The notes below the pieces were generated by a model. The model was not told where the DNA came from. It was given only the letters and a program-made list of their open reading frames with translations, and made no database searches. The position numbers were made by a program, and so were the translations under genes. 64,000 bases of DNA, from positions 62,001 to 126,000 of the forward strand of contig NZ_JNYJ01000003.1 of the NCBI RefSeq assembly GCF_000716715.1, given 5' to 3'. Positions within the stretch are counted from its first letter, which is position 1, and each line of letters starts with the position of its first letter. The DNA is from Dactylosporangium aurantiacum (GTDB taxonomy: Bacteria > Actinomycetota > Actinomycetes > Mycobacteriales > Micromonosporaceae). Positions 8,059 to 16,118 of this stretch are shown here, in pieces.

Positions 8059-8652
8059 TCAGCAGCTCGACGCGAAGCCGATCACGGCGACCGAGTTGCA
8101 CGACACGTTGATCGGCACCTGGACGGTGGTCGAGGACTGGTTGCCGTTGAACAGGCCGGCGTTGTAGCCGGTGGTCCAGCCGCCGTTGCTGTTGTACGCG
8201 TACGCGCCGCCGTTGCCGCTGCCGTTGCCGTCGTTGTCGTCGTCGTACGAGTTGCCGTACGAGTTGTTGTGGTAGTACGAGTTGCCGCTGCCGTTGCCGG
8301 ACGAGTTGCTGTTGGCGTGGTGCTTCTTGTGCTTCTTCTTGTGGCTGGTGGCGTTCGCGTTGCCGTTGCCGTTGCCGTTGCCGTTGGAGTTGCCGGCACC
8401 GCTTCCGCTGCCGCCGTCGCCGTTGTAGGCGTAGGCGCCGCCGGAGCAGTTGGCGTTCGCGAAGCCGACGATCGCCACGGCGTTGCCGCAGATGTTCACC
8501 GGAACCTGGACCGTGGTCGAGGACTGGTTGCCGTTGAAGAACCCGACGTTGGGCCCGCTGACCCAGTCGGCTTGGGCGGCGGTGCCGGTGAGCGCGAGGC
8601 CACCCAAGGACAGCGCGGCGATCTGCACCGACCGGATGAGCCAGCGATTCAT
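8059..8652 (-). CDS. Chaplin-like secreted protein with two chaplin-type domains
   Basis: A 197-residue protein with a cleavable signal peptide ending TGTAAQA near residue 28. Two nearly identical 40-residue domains flank a linker: FFNGNQSSTTVQVPVNICG near the N-terminus and LFNGNQSSTTVQVPINVSC at the C-terminus, each with a Cys pair and the hydrophobic GNxVxVxGFA pattern of chaplins. Chaplins assemble into amyloid-like films on aerial hyphae and spores. The linker (about residues 70-150) is almost entirely Gly, Asn, Ser and Tyr with a basic KKKHKKHH patch, unlike the short spacers of Streptomyces long chaplins, and there is no LAxTG sortase motif. AAAGG lies 8 nt before the ATG. Transcription is divergent from the lipoprotein at 8846. 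Confidence 0.8.
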   Translation of the reverse strand: MNRWLIRSVQIAALSLGGLALTGTAAQADWVSGPNVGFFNGNQSSTTVQVPVNICGNAVAIVGFANANCSGGAYAYNGDGGSGSGAGNSNGNGNGNGNANATSHKKKHKKHHANSNSSGNGSGNSYYHNNSYGNSYDDDNDGNGSGNGGAYAYNSNGGWTTGYNAGLFNGNQSSTTVQVPINVSCNSVAVIGFASSC

Positions 8653-8845
8653 GATGACGACCTTTCGACGAGTGATCGACGGTGAACGTCCGTCGCGACC
8701 CCCACTTAACCCGAAATGCGAGTCCTGGACGGATATTTCACGAAAAACAGTCACGCAATGCACCCGCAAGGTTACGTAATGTAGCGCCCTTCGGCGTGGC
8801 GCCGACGCCTCCATGACACTTGCCGATCCCGGCGATACTCGGGCC

Positions 8846-9484
8846 ATGCACGCACCCGCCCGCACCGCTGCCGCCCTGCTCGCGGCACTGCTCACCGGCG
8901 GCCTGCTGGCCGCCTGCTCGCCGCCGGAGGAGCCGATGATGGCCGTCGGCCGCGACGGCAGCGGGCGGCCGGTCCTACACCTGCGGCAATGCGGCGACGC
9001 CGGCACGGTGGCCAGGGTGTCGCTCACGCTGGGCGGCCCGGAGGCCGAGCCGGCCGGCACCGCCATGCCCACCGCCCACGAGGGTCTGCAGCCGTCGGGT
9101 GCGGCACCGAGCGGCTCGGCCACCGCGGTGCCGTACAACGGCCGCGGTCTGCCCGCGACCCCGGCCGGCGGCGGTCCACTCTGGCGGATCTGGAATGCCG
9201 CCGACACGGACAGGTCCTGGACCATCGAGATCGGCACCACGCCCGCGGGCTGGCGCGAGGAGCCCGACCCGTCGGTGCCGGCCGGGCCGGTCCAACTGCT
9301 GCCCGAGCGGCGGTACCGGCTCTACGCCTTCACCTACCGGCCCCACGTGCGGGACGTCGTCTTCACCCTGGCAGACCTGGACCGGCTCGGCGACGGCCAG
9401 GTCTGGGGGCACAAGGGGCACGGCGGCGAGGCGCGGCCGCTGACCCTCGAGCAGTTCCGCGAGCAGGCCGACGACGCCTGCTGA
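8846..9484 (+). CDS. Putative lipoprotein
   Basis: A 212-residue protein. The N-terminus MHAPARTAAALLAALLTGG leads to the lipobox LLAAC, so it should be lipid-anchored outside the membrane. The mature part contains a Ser/Ala/Pro-rich insert and a beta-rich C-terminal half including PLWRIWNAADTDRSWTIEIGTTP and RRYRLYAFTYRP, which suggest an immunoglobulin-like sandwich. No family is recognised. The ATG at 8846 was preferred over the upstream 8813 codon because the signal peptide begins there. It converges on the DedA gene with 6 bp between stops. Confidence 0.7.
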   Translation: MHAPARTAAALLAALLTGGLLAACSPPEEPMMAVGRDGSGRPVLHLRQCGDAGTVARVSLTLGGPEAEPAGTAMPTAHEGLQPSGAAPSGSATAVPYNGRGLPATPAGGGPLWRIWNAADTDRSWTIEIGTTPAGWREEPDPSVPAGPVQLLPERRYRLYAFTYRPHVRDVVFTLADLDRLGDGQVWGHKGHGGEARPLTLEQFREQADDAC

Positions 9485-9490
9485 GCGGGC

Positions 9491-10084
9491 TCACTCGGCC
9501 TTGACGCGTCTGCGGCGGCGCCACACGTACACCAGCGACACCGACACCAGCAGTCCGGCGGCGACGATCAGTGCGGGCGTCTCGTAGCGGTGCAGCAGGG
9601 CGCGGAGGCGCTCCAGGTTGCCGCCGGCGACGGCGCCGACCGAGACCCACAGCGCGGTCCAGGCGGCGCCGCCGATCGCGTCGCGGATCGTGTACTGGCG
9701 CCACGGCAGCGCGATGGCGCCGGCGATGAGGCCGTTGGTCTGCCGCAGGCCGTCGATGAACCGGGCGACCACCACGATGTTGCGGCCGCGGCGGGCGAAG
9801 AAGCGCTCGGCGCGGGCCAGCCGCGGCTCGGTCAGCCCGACCCGCCGGCCCCAGCGCAGGATGACCGGGCGGCCGGCCCGGCGGCCGAGCCAGAAGCCGA
9901 GGTTGTCGCCGGCCACCGCCGCGCCGAAGGTGATCGCGACGACCAGCGGCAGGCTCATCTGGCCGTGCCCGGCGAGCACCGCGGCGGCCACCACTACGCT
10001 CACCGCCGGGGTCGGCACGCCGATCCCCTCCAGCAGCACCAGCAGGGCGAGGGCCGGATAGCCGTAGCGCTCCAGTGTCTCCAC
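9491..10084 (-). CDS. DedA family membrane protein
   Basis: A 197-residue integral membrane protein. LLVLLEGIGVPTPAV is the re-entrant N-terminal motif, GDNLGFWLGRRAGR and RFIDGLRQTNGLIAGA are DedA/SNARE-associated signatures, and the last helix ends in a positive RRRRR tail. DedA proteins include polyprenyl-phosphate and phospholipid flippases and affect envelope homeostasis and drug tolerance. The GTG start at 10084 lies only 14 bp from the start of the divergent DUF1992 gene, leaving no room for two conventional promoters and leaders. Confidence 0.85.
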   Translation of the reverse strand: METLERYGYPALALLVLLEGIGVPTPAVSVVVAAAVLAGHGQMSLPLVVAITFGAAVAGDNLGFWLGRRAGRPVILRWGRRVGLTEPRLARAERFFARRGRNIVVVARFIDGLRQTNGLIAGAIALPWRQYTIRDAIGGAAWTALWVSVGAVAGGNLERLRALLHRYETPALIVAAGLLVSVSLVYVWRRRRRVKAE

Positions 10085-10098
10085 CGGACAATGAGATC

Positions 10099-10479
10099 AT
10101 GTCCAGTTGGTACGAGTCCCACATCGACCGGCAGATCCGCGAGGCGCAGGAACAGGGGCAGTTCGACAACCTGCCGGGTGCCGGCAAGCCACTGCCCGAT
10201 CACGGCGAGCTCTACGACGAGGACTGGTGGATCCGCGACCTCGCCCGGCGCGAGGGCCTGCCCGGCGGGGTGCCGCCGACGCTGCGGCTGCGCCGCGAGG
10301 TCGAGGACCTGCCGGAGCGGCTGGCGTCGCTGCGCACCGAGGAGCGGGTGCGGGCGGTCGTCGAGGAGCTCAACACCCGCATCGAGCAGGCCCGGCGCGG
10401 GCTGATGGACGGCCCGCCGACCGTGCTGCCCGCGCTGGACCCCGACGCGGTCGTGCGGCGGTGGCGGGCCGGGCGTTGA
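10099..10479 (+). CDS. DUF1992 (DnaJ-C28-like) domain protein
   Basis: A 126-residue cytoplasmic protein. SSWYESHIDRQIREAQEQG and FDNLPGAGKPL are the conserved core of DUF1992, the domain also found in eukaryotic DNAJC28; the molecular role is unknown. The C-terminus is helical and charged. I chose the ATG at 10099, where the conserved sequence begins, over the one at 10075, which would overlap the divergent DedA gene. Even so only 14 bp separate the two divergent starts. Confidence 0.85.
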   Translation: MSSWYESHIDRQIREAQEQGQFDNLPGAGKPLPDHGELYDEDWWIRDLARREGLPGGVPPTLRLRREVEDLPERLASLRTEERVRAVVEELNTRIEQARRGLMDGPPTVLPALDPDAVVRRWRAGR

Positions 10480-10510
10480 CATGACGCGTGGCGGCGCTTA
10501 CGTTCTCCAC

Positions 10511-10537
10511 AACTGTTAGTCAGTTTGCCTATTAGTT
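10511..10537. promoter_or_regulatory. Candidate operator upstream of the ROK gene
   Basis: An AT-rich island in GC-rich DNA, 15-41 bp before the ROK start. It contains AACTG-TTAGT-CAGTT (a perfect inverted repeat) and a second TTAGTT copy about 16 bp on. ROK repressors bind AT-rich repeats of this type and usually autoregulate. The assignment is from position and composition only. Confidence 0.45.
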
Positions 10538-10551
10538 GCCGGAGGCAGCAA

Positions 10552-11691
10552 ATGCCGCTCGGGGGATCCTCGAAGCTGCTCAAGGCCCTCAACGAGGCGG
10601 CCGCGCTCGGGCACCTGCTCGACCACGGCCAGCTCACCCGGGCCGAGCTGCGCGCGCTGACCGGCCTGTCCAAGCCGACCGTCTCCGAGGCGGTCAGGCG
10701 GCTCGCCGATGCCGATCTCGTCGTCGGCGCCGGGCACGAGACCGGCCGGCCCGGCCCCAACGCGGAGGTGTACGCGGTCAATCCGGACGCCGCCTACGCC
10801 GTCGCCATGTCGGTGCGCGACGGCGCGCCGTCGCTGACCGCGTCGCTGCACGACCTGCGCGGCGTCCAGCGGGCCAGGCTCGCCGTTCCGACCGACTTCA
10901 CCCGGACCGACCCGGCCACCGCGGTCAGCGCCACCATCGACGCGCTGTGCGCGGCGGCGGGCGTCGGCCGGGGCCCGGTCGCGCACGTCCAGCTCGCCGT
11001 CGCCGGCGCGGTCGACCCCCGGGACCGGGTCATCCACCACGTCGACGTGCCGGGCTGGAGCCGGCGCGGCCTGCTCGACGACCTCACCACGGCGGCCGCC
11101 GTGCCGGTCGAGGTCGACAACGACGTCAACCTCGCCGCGCTCGCCGAACGCGCGCACGGCGCCGCGCAGGGCCTGCCGGACGGCGACGGGTTCGTGCTGC
11201 TGTGGCTCGGCGACGCCGGCCTCGGCCTGGCCATCGACCTCGGCGGCGGCAGGCTGCTGCGCGGCGCCCGCGGCGGCGCCGGCGAGATCGGCTACATGCC
11301 GGTCACCGTCGACGGCGCACGGGACCTGCACGACCTGGTCAGCGGCGAGGCGGTGCGGGCCCTGGCCGCCCAGCACGGCACGGACCCCACCGACCGGCTC
11401 ACCGACAACGCCCTGCTGGCCGAGCTGGCCGGGCGCATCGTGCTCGGCCTCGCCGCGGTCGTCGCGGTGCTCGACCCGCCCCTCGTAGTGCTCGGCGGGG
11501 AGATCGGCCGGGCCGGCGGGGCAGCGCTCGGCGAGGCGGTCGCCAAGGCGATGTCCCGGGCCGCGCCGCTGGAGACCGAGATCGCCGTGAGCACCGTCGA
11601 GGACGACGCTCCCCTGCTGGGCGCCGCGGACGCCGCGCTGTCGGCCGTGCGGCGGGTCCTGCTCGACAGGCTGCGACAACCGGGCGCCTGA
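10552..11691 (+). CDS. ROK-family transcriptional regulator
   Basis: A 379-residue protein: a MarR-like winged helix at residues 20-75 (HLLDHGQLTRAELRALTGLSKPTVSEAVRRL), then a ROK sugar-kinase-like domain with VDNDVNLAALAE and GGAGEIGYMPV. In ROK proteins the last motif is normally EIGH followed by a CxCGxxGC zinc cluster. Here the histidine is Tyr and no cysteine cluster follows, so the structural zinc site is absent. GGAGG lies 6 nt before the ATG. It stands upstream of the ABC/GH4/kinase operon in the same direction, separated by a long hairpin, and is most likely its sugar-responsive repressor. Confidence 0.85.
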   Translation: MPLGGSSKLLKALNEAAALGHLLDHGQLTRAELRALTGLSKPTVSEAVRRLADADLVVGAGHETGRPGPNAEVYAVNPDAAYAVAMSVRDGAPSLTASLHDLRGVQRARLAVPTDFTRTDPATAVSATIDALCAAAGVGRGPVAHVQLAVAGAVDPRDRVIHHVDVPGWSRRGLLDDLTTAAAVPVEVDNDVNLAALAERAHGAAQGLPDGDGFVLLWLGDAGLGLAIDLGGGRLLRGARGGAGEIGYMPVTVDGARDLHDLVSGEAVRALAAQHGTDPTDRLTDNALLAELAGRIVLGLAAVVAVLDPPLVVLGGEIGRAGGAALGEAVAKAMSRAAPLETEIAVSTVEDDAPLLGAADAALSAVRRVLLDRLRQPGA

Positions 11692-11708
11692 GCGCGCCCG
11701 CCCCGAAC

Positions 11709-11750
11709 CGCGGACGTCGGCCGATCTGGCGGCATCGACCGACGTCCGCG
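11709..11750 (+). terminator. Hairpin between ROK gene and ABC operon
   Basis: CGCGGACGTCGG pairs perfectly with CCGACGTCCGCG, and an inner CGAT/ATCG extends the stem. It sits 17 bp after the ROK stop and probably separates the regulator transcript from the operon that follows. Confidence 0.6.
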
Positions 11751-11784
11751 CGCTACCACCACCATCCCCCATGCAAACGACGTT

Positions 11785-11805
11785 GGTCAATACATGCTGT
11801 TGACC
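11785..11805. promoter_or_regulatory. Candidate operator/promoter of the sugar ABC operon
   Basis: GGTCAA-N9-TTGACC is a perfect 6-bp inverted repeat lying 43-63 bp upstream of the TTG start of the binding-protein gene. The surrounding sequence is less GC-rich than average. It could bind the ROK regulator, although it does not resemble the repeats in front of the ROK gene itself. Confidence 0.4.
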
Positions 11806-11847
11806 GGCGGCTGCCGCACGCCTGTTCCGACCCCCAGGAGGAACCCC

Positions 11848-13149
11848 TTGCGTCGCATCGTCCCCCTCGTCGCGGTGGCTCTGCTGGCCACCGCCTGCAC
11901 CCCGGGCCCGAAGGACAAGCCGATCGCCGACCCCGGCGCCGACGTCTCCGGCACCGTGGAGTTCTGGCACTTCTTCACCGACCGGGAGGCCACCGCGATC
12001 GACGGCGTCGTCGCGGACTTCCAGGCCAGCCACCCGAAGATCAAGGTCGTGGTCAAGTCCGGCCAGGACGACTCGAAGATGACCCAGGCGATCGGCGGCG
12101 GGCAGGGCCCCGACGTCGGGCTGTCCTACTCCACCGACATCGTCGGGCAGTTCTGCGCCAGCGGCGCGTGGCTGGACCTGGGCCAGTACCTGAGCCGCGA
12201 CAAGGTCTCCCTCGACGGCTTCCCGCAGACCGTCAAGGAGTACACCCAGTATAAGAACAAGCGCTGCGCGATGCCGGTGCTCGCCGACGCCTACGGCCTC
12301 TACTACAACACGAAGCTCTTCGCCGAGGCCGGGATCGCCGGCCCGCCGAAGACCCTCGAGGAGTTCGCCGACGCGGCGAAGAAGCTCACCAAGCGCTCCG
12401 CCGACGGCACCATCACCACCGCCGGTTTCCTGCCGCTGTGGGGCTTCTACGAGAACTCCCCGTCGCACCTCGGGCCGATGGTCGGCGGGCAGTGGCTCAA
12501 GGGCGACGGCACGTCGGCGATCGGCGGCGACCCCGCCTGGCAGGCGCTGCTGAAGTGGCAGAAGGACCTGATCGACTGGTACGGCTACGACAAGCTCGAG
12601 GCGTTCCGCGCCTCCCTCGGCGACGAGTACTCCGACGCGAACGCCTTCCAGAAGGGGCAGGTCGCGATGAACATCGACGGGGAGTACCGCATCGCGTTCG
12701 CCAAGGACCAGGCGCCGGACCTGCAGTTCGGGGTCGCGCCGATGCCGACGTCCACCCCGGAGCGCTACGGCGCCGGCTACGTCACCGGCAACGTCATCGG
12801 CATCTCCCGCACCGCGAAGAACCCCGAGGCGGCGTGGGAGCTCATCAAGTACCTGACGACCGACACCAAGGCGATCGTCAAGCTGGCCAACAGCCTCAAG
12901 AACATCCCGTCCACGAAGGACGCCCTCGCCTCGCCGGACCTGCACCTGGACGCGGAGTTCAAGACGTTCGTGGACATCTTCAACCATCCGAGGACGACCA
13001 CCACCCCGCCGTCGTCGGCCGGCCCCGCGTACCAGGAGACGTTCCAGACGTTCTGCGACACCTGGCAGAGCGGCGGCGCGACCGACCTCGGCAAGGGCCT
13101 GTCCGAGGTGGACAAGCAGATCAACTCGCTGCTGCAGCTGGGCGGGTAG
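11848..13149 (+). CDS. ABC transporter sugar-binding lipoprotein
   Basis: A 433-residue extracellular solute-binding protein of family 1. The TTG start is fixed by a perfect AGGAGG 6 nt upstream and gives a short signal peptide ending LLATAC (lipobox). GTVEFWHFFTDREATAIDGVVADFQ, DVGLSYSTDIVGQF and RYGAGYVTGNVIGISRTAKNPEAAWELIKYL are typical of actinobacterial oligosaccharide-binding proteins. It captures the sugar outside the membrane and delivers it to the permeases at 13151 and 14059. No ATPase gene is in the operon, so a shared MsiK-type ATPase encoded elsewhere is expected, as in Streptomyces sugar systems. Confidence 0.9.
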   Translation: MRRIVPLVAVALLATACTPGPKDKPIADPGADVSGTVEFWHFFTDREATAIDGVVADFQASHPKIKVVVKSGQDDSKMTQAIGGGQGPDVGLSYSTDIVGQFCASGAWLDLGQYLSRDKVSLDGFPQTVKEYTQYKNKRCAMPVLADAYGLYYNTKLFAEAGIAGPPKTLEEFADAAKKLTKRSADGTITTAGFLPLWGFYENSPSHLGPMVGGQWLKGDGTSAIGGDPAWQALLKWQKDLIDWYGYDKLEAFRASLGDEYSDANAFQKGQVAMNIDGEYRIAFAKDQAPDLQFGVAPMPTSTPERYGAGYVTGNVIGISRTAKNPEAAWELIKYLTTDTKAIVKLANSLKNIPSTKDALASPDLHLDAEFKTFVDIFNHPRTTTTPPSSAGPAYQETFQTFCDTWQSGGATDLGKGLSEVDKQINSLLQLGG

Positions 13150-13150
13150 G

Positions 13151-14062
13151 GTGCCGCACAAGCTGCGCCACGCGCTGACCGTCGCCTCGTTCATGGCGCC
13201 GGCGACGGTCGGCATCGTGGTGTTCTTCCTGTACCCGCTCAGCAGCGCCGTCTACTTCTCCTTCACGAAGTTCGACCTGCTGAGCACCCCGGAATGGGTC
13301 GGGCTGCGCAACTACCGGCACCTGTTCGACGACCCGTTCCTGACCCGCGCCGCCACCAACACGCTGTGGCTGTGCGCGGTCCTGGTGCCCGCCCGGATGC
13401 TCGGCGGCCTCGCCACCGCGACGCTGCTCACCACCGTCAAGCGCGGCGGCGGGATCGTCCGCACGATCTTCTACCTGCCGGCGCTCGCCCCACCGGTCGC
13501 CGCCACCCTCGCGTTCGTGTACCTGCTCAAGCCCGGCGTCGGCCCGGTCGACACGGCCCTGGCGCACCTCGGCGTCGACGGGCCGCTGTGGTTCAACTCC
13601 CCCGACTGGTCCAAGCCGTCGCTGGTGCTGCTGGGCCTGTGGGGCGTCGGCGACGTCATGGTGCTGTACCTGGCGGCGCTGCTGGACGTGCCGCAGGCGC
13701 AGCTCGAGGCGGCGCAGATCGACGGCGCCGGCGCGTGGCACCGCTTCCGGCACGTGACGCTGCCGCACATCTCGCCGGTCGTGGTGTTCACCGCCGTCGT
13801 CGGGGTCATCACCACCCTGCAGTACTTCGCGCAGGCGGCGGTCGCCGCGTCCGCGGCCAGCGGGCAGGCCACGACCGGCGCCGGGATCTCCTCCACCTTC
13901 GGCTACCCGGAGGGCTCCACGTTCACCTACCCGCTGTGGCTGTACGTCGTGGGCTTCCGGTACGGCGCCCTCGGCTACGCCAACGCGATGGCGGTCGTGC
14001 TGTTCCTGGTCGCGTTCGCCGTCTCGCTGCTGCTGCTGCGCCGATCCCTGAAGGTGTCATGA
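13151..14062 (+). CDS. ABC sugar permease (MalF type)
   Basis: A 303-residue membrane protein with six predicted helices. Residues 8-34 form the first helix with the VGIVVFFLYPLSSAVYFSF pattern of this permease class. The cytoplasmic EAA loop is present as AQLEAAQIDGAGAWHRFRHVTLP, which docks the ATPase. The GTG start lies 1 bp after the binding-protein stop and the stop overlaps the next start by 4 bp, so the gene is translationally coupled on both sides. Confidence 0.9.
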   Translation: MPHKLRHALTVASFMAPATVGIVVFFLYPLSSAVYFSFTKFDLLSTPEWVGLRNYRHLFDDPFLTRAATNTLWLCAVLVPARMLGGLATATLLTTVKRGGGIVRTIFYLPALAPPVAATLAFVYLLKPGVGPVDTALAHLGVDGPLWFNSPDWSKPSLVLLGLWGVGDVMVLYLAALLDVPQAQLEAAQIDGAGAWHRFRHVTLPHISPVVVFTAVVGVITTLQYFAQAAVAASAASGQATTGAGISSTFGYPEGSTFTYPLWLYVVGFRYGALGYANAMAVVLFLVAFAVSLLLLRRSLKVS

Positions 14063-14880
14063 ACCGCTGGCTGGTGTGGACCGCGCGGCACAGCCTCACG
14101 ATCGCGCTGTGCGTCATGTTCGTCGCGCCCGTGGTGTTCCTGCTGCTGACCTCGCTGATGACCGACTCGCAGGCGCTCACCGCCTCGTACTGGCCGCGGC
14201 AGTGGCGCTTCGCCAACTACGCCGACGTGTTCAGCAAGACCCCGCTGCCGCGGTACCTGCTCAACACGGTGCTGTACTCGGTCGCGGCGACCGCGTTCAT
14301 GCTGCTGGCCAGCGTGCCGGCCGCCTACGCGCTGGCCAAGCTGCGCTGGCGGGGGCAGGGCGCGTACCTCGTCGTCATCGTCTGCATGATGATGATCCCG
14401 CCGCAGGTGACCACGGTGCCGCTGTACCTGATGTGGGCGAACTGGGGCCTCACCGGCACCCTGTGGCCGCTGGTGCTGCCGATGCTGCTCGGCGACGCGT
14501 TCTCCATCTTTCTGCTGCGGCAGTTCCTGCTCACCATCCCCACCGAGTACCTCGACGCGGCCCGCGTCGACGGCTGCGGCGAGTGGCGCACGCTGCTGCG
14601 GGTGGTGCTGCCGATGGCCCGGCCCGGCATCGCCGCCGCGGCGCTGTTCCAGTTCTTCTACGCGTGGAACGACTACTACGGACCGCTGCTGTACACCAGC
14701 GAGAACGAGCACAACTGGACGTTGTCGCTGGGTCTGGCGTCGTTCAAGACGCTGCATCATGTGCAGTGGAACCTCGTCAGCGCCGCCACGATCCTCACCA
14801 TGGTGCCCGTCGTGGTGCTGTTCTTCTTCGCCCAGCGCGCCTTCGTGCAAGGTGTCACGTTGACAGGAGTCAAAGGTTGA
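14059..14880 (+). CDS. ABC sugar permease (MalG type)
   Basis: A 273-residue membrane protein, the second permease half. The EAA loop is PTEYLDAARVDGCGEWRTLLRVVLPMARP, and YAWNDYYGPLLYT is a characteristic segment near the end of MalG-type permeases. Its ATG overlaps the preceding TGA (ATGA), and its own stop overlaps the TTG of the GH4 gene (TTGA). With its neighbours it forms the import channel for the sugar processed by the GH4 enzyme. Confidence 0.9.
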   Translation: MNRWLVWTARHSLTIALCVMFVAPVVFLLLTSLMTDSQALTASYWPRQWRFANYADVFSKTPLPRYLLNTVLYSVAATAFMLLASVPAAYALAKLRWRGQGAYLVVIVCMMMIPPQVTTVPLYLMWANWGLTGTLWPLVLPMLLGDAFSIFLLRQFLLTIPTEYLDAARVDGCGEWRTLLRVVLPMARPGIAAAALFQFFYAWNDYYGPLLYTSENEHNWTLSLGLASFKTLHHVQWNLVSAATILTMVPVVVLFFFAQRAFVQGVTLTGVKG

Positions 14881-16118
14881 AAATCGCCGTCGTCGGGGGT
14901 GGCTCCACGTACACCCCGGAGCTCATCGACGGGTTCGCGCGGCTCGCCCCGTTCGCCTCGGAGATCGTCCTGCTGGACCCCGCCCACGAGCGGCTCGAGG
15001 TGGTCGGCGCCTTCGCCCGGCGGCTGATGGCCGCGCACGGGCATCCGGGCACCCTGCGGTGGACCTCCGACGTCGACGACGCCCTCGCCGGCGCGGCGAC
15101 CGTGGTCATCCAGCTGAGGGTCGGCGGGCAGGCGGCCCGCATCAGCGACGAGACGTTCCCCCTCGCGTGCGACTGCGTCGGGCAGGAGACGACCGGCGCC
15201 GGCGGCCTGGCGAAGGCGCTGCGCACGGTCCCGGTCGTGCTCGACATCGCCCGGCGTGCCGACCCCGGCGCGTGGATCGTCAACTTCACCAACCCGGTCG
15301 GGATCGTCACCCGGGCGCTGCTGGACCACGGGTTCAAGGCCGCCGGGCTGTGCAACGTGGCGATCGGCTTCCAGCGCCGCTTCGCCGCCACCCTCGGCGT
15401 CGACCCCGCCGCCGTGCTGCTCGACCACGTCGGGCTCAACCACCTCACCTGGGAGCGCGCGGTGTACGTCGACGGGGTCGACCAGCTGCCGCGGCTGCTG
15501 TCGGCTCACCTCGACGACGTCGCCGCCGAGGTGCGGATTCCGGCGCCGGTGCTGGCGACGCTGGGCACCGTGCCGTCGTACTACCTGCGCTACTTCTACT
15601 GCCACGACCTGGTGGTGCGGGAGGAGCGCGGCGGGCCGACCCGCGGCGCGACGGTCGCCGGGATCGAGGCGCAGCTGCTGCGCATGTACGCCGACCCGGC
15701 GCTGACGGCCAAGCCGGAGCTGCTCGGGCAGCGCGGCGGCGCGTTCTACTCCGAGGCCGCCGTCGGGCTGATCGCCTCCCTGCAGCACGACGACGGCGGC
15801 ATCCACGCCGTCAACGTCCGCAACGCCGGCACGATGCCGTTCCTGCCCGACGACGCCGTCATCGAGGTCACCTGCCGGATCGGCGCCGGCGGGGCCACCC
15901 CGCTGCCGGTGTCGCCGCTCTCCCCGCACCTGCGCGGGCTGGTCGGCGCGGTCAGCGCGTACGAGGAGCTCGCCGTCGACGCGGCCGTGCGCGGCGGGCG
16001 GGACCGGGTGTACCAGGCGCTGCTGGCCCACCCGCTGGTCGGCCAGCACGAGCAGGCGACCCGGCTCACCGACGACCTGCTGGCCGCCAACCGCGACCAC
16101 CTCGCGTGGCTGTCGTGA
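14877..16118 (+). CDS. Family 4 glycoside hydrolase (6-phospho-beta-glucosidase type)
   Basis: A 413-residue cytoplasmic enzyme. VVGGGSTYTPELIDG at the N-terminus is the NAD-binding motif of GH4. The Mn2+-binding Cys is in GLCNVAIGFQRR (about residue 160) and the His in GLNHLTW (about 188). WIVNFTNPVGIVT is the conserved NPxG region. GH4 enzymes cleave by a redox elimination mechanism using NAD and a metal, and this subgroup acts on 6-phospho-glycosides. The TTG start is supported by AGGAG 8 nt upstream and by the TTGA overlap with the permease. An ABC importer delivers unphosphorylated sugar, so the kinase encoded immediately downstream probably makes the 6-phosphate substrate. Confidence 0.88.
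   Translation: MKIAVVGGGSTYTPELIDGFARLAPFASEIVLLDPAHERLEVVGAFARRLMAAHGHPGTLRWTSDVDDALAGAATVVIQLRVGGQAARISDETFPLACDCVGQETTGAGGLAKALRTVPVVLDIARRADPGAWIVNFTNPVGIVTRALLDHGFKAAGLCNVAIGFQRRFAATLGVDPAAVLLDHVGLNHLTWERAVYVDGVDQLPRLLSAHLDDVAAEVRIPAPVLATLGTVPSYYLRYFYCHDLVVREERGGPTRGATVAGIEAQLLRMYADPALTAKPELLGQRGGAFYSEAAVGLIASLQHDDGGIHAVNVRNAGTMPFLPDDAVIEVTCRIGAGGATPLPVSPLSPHLRGLVGAVSAYEELAVDAAVRGGRDRVYQALLAHPLVGQHEQATRLTDDLLAANRDHLAWLS

Noticed and set aside
10516..13215. Long minus-strand open frame opposite the ROK and binding-protein genes
   Set aside because: Shadow of the plus-strand coding sequence; both overlapped genes have clear family motifs and ribosome-binding sites.
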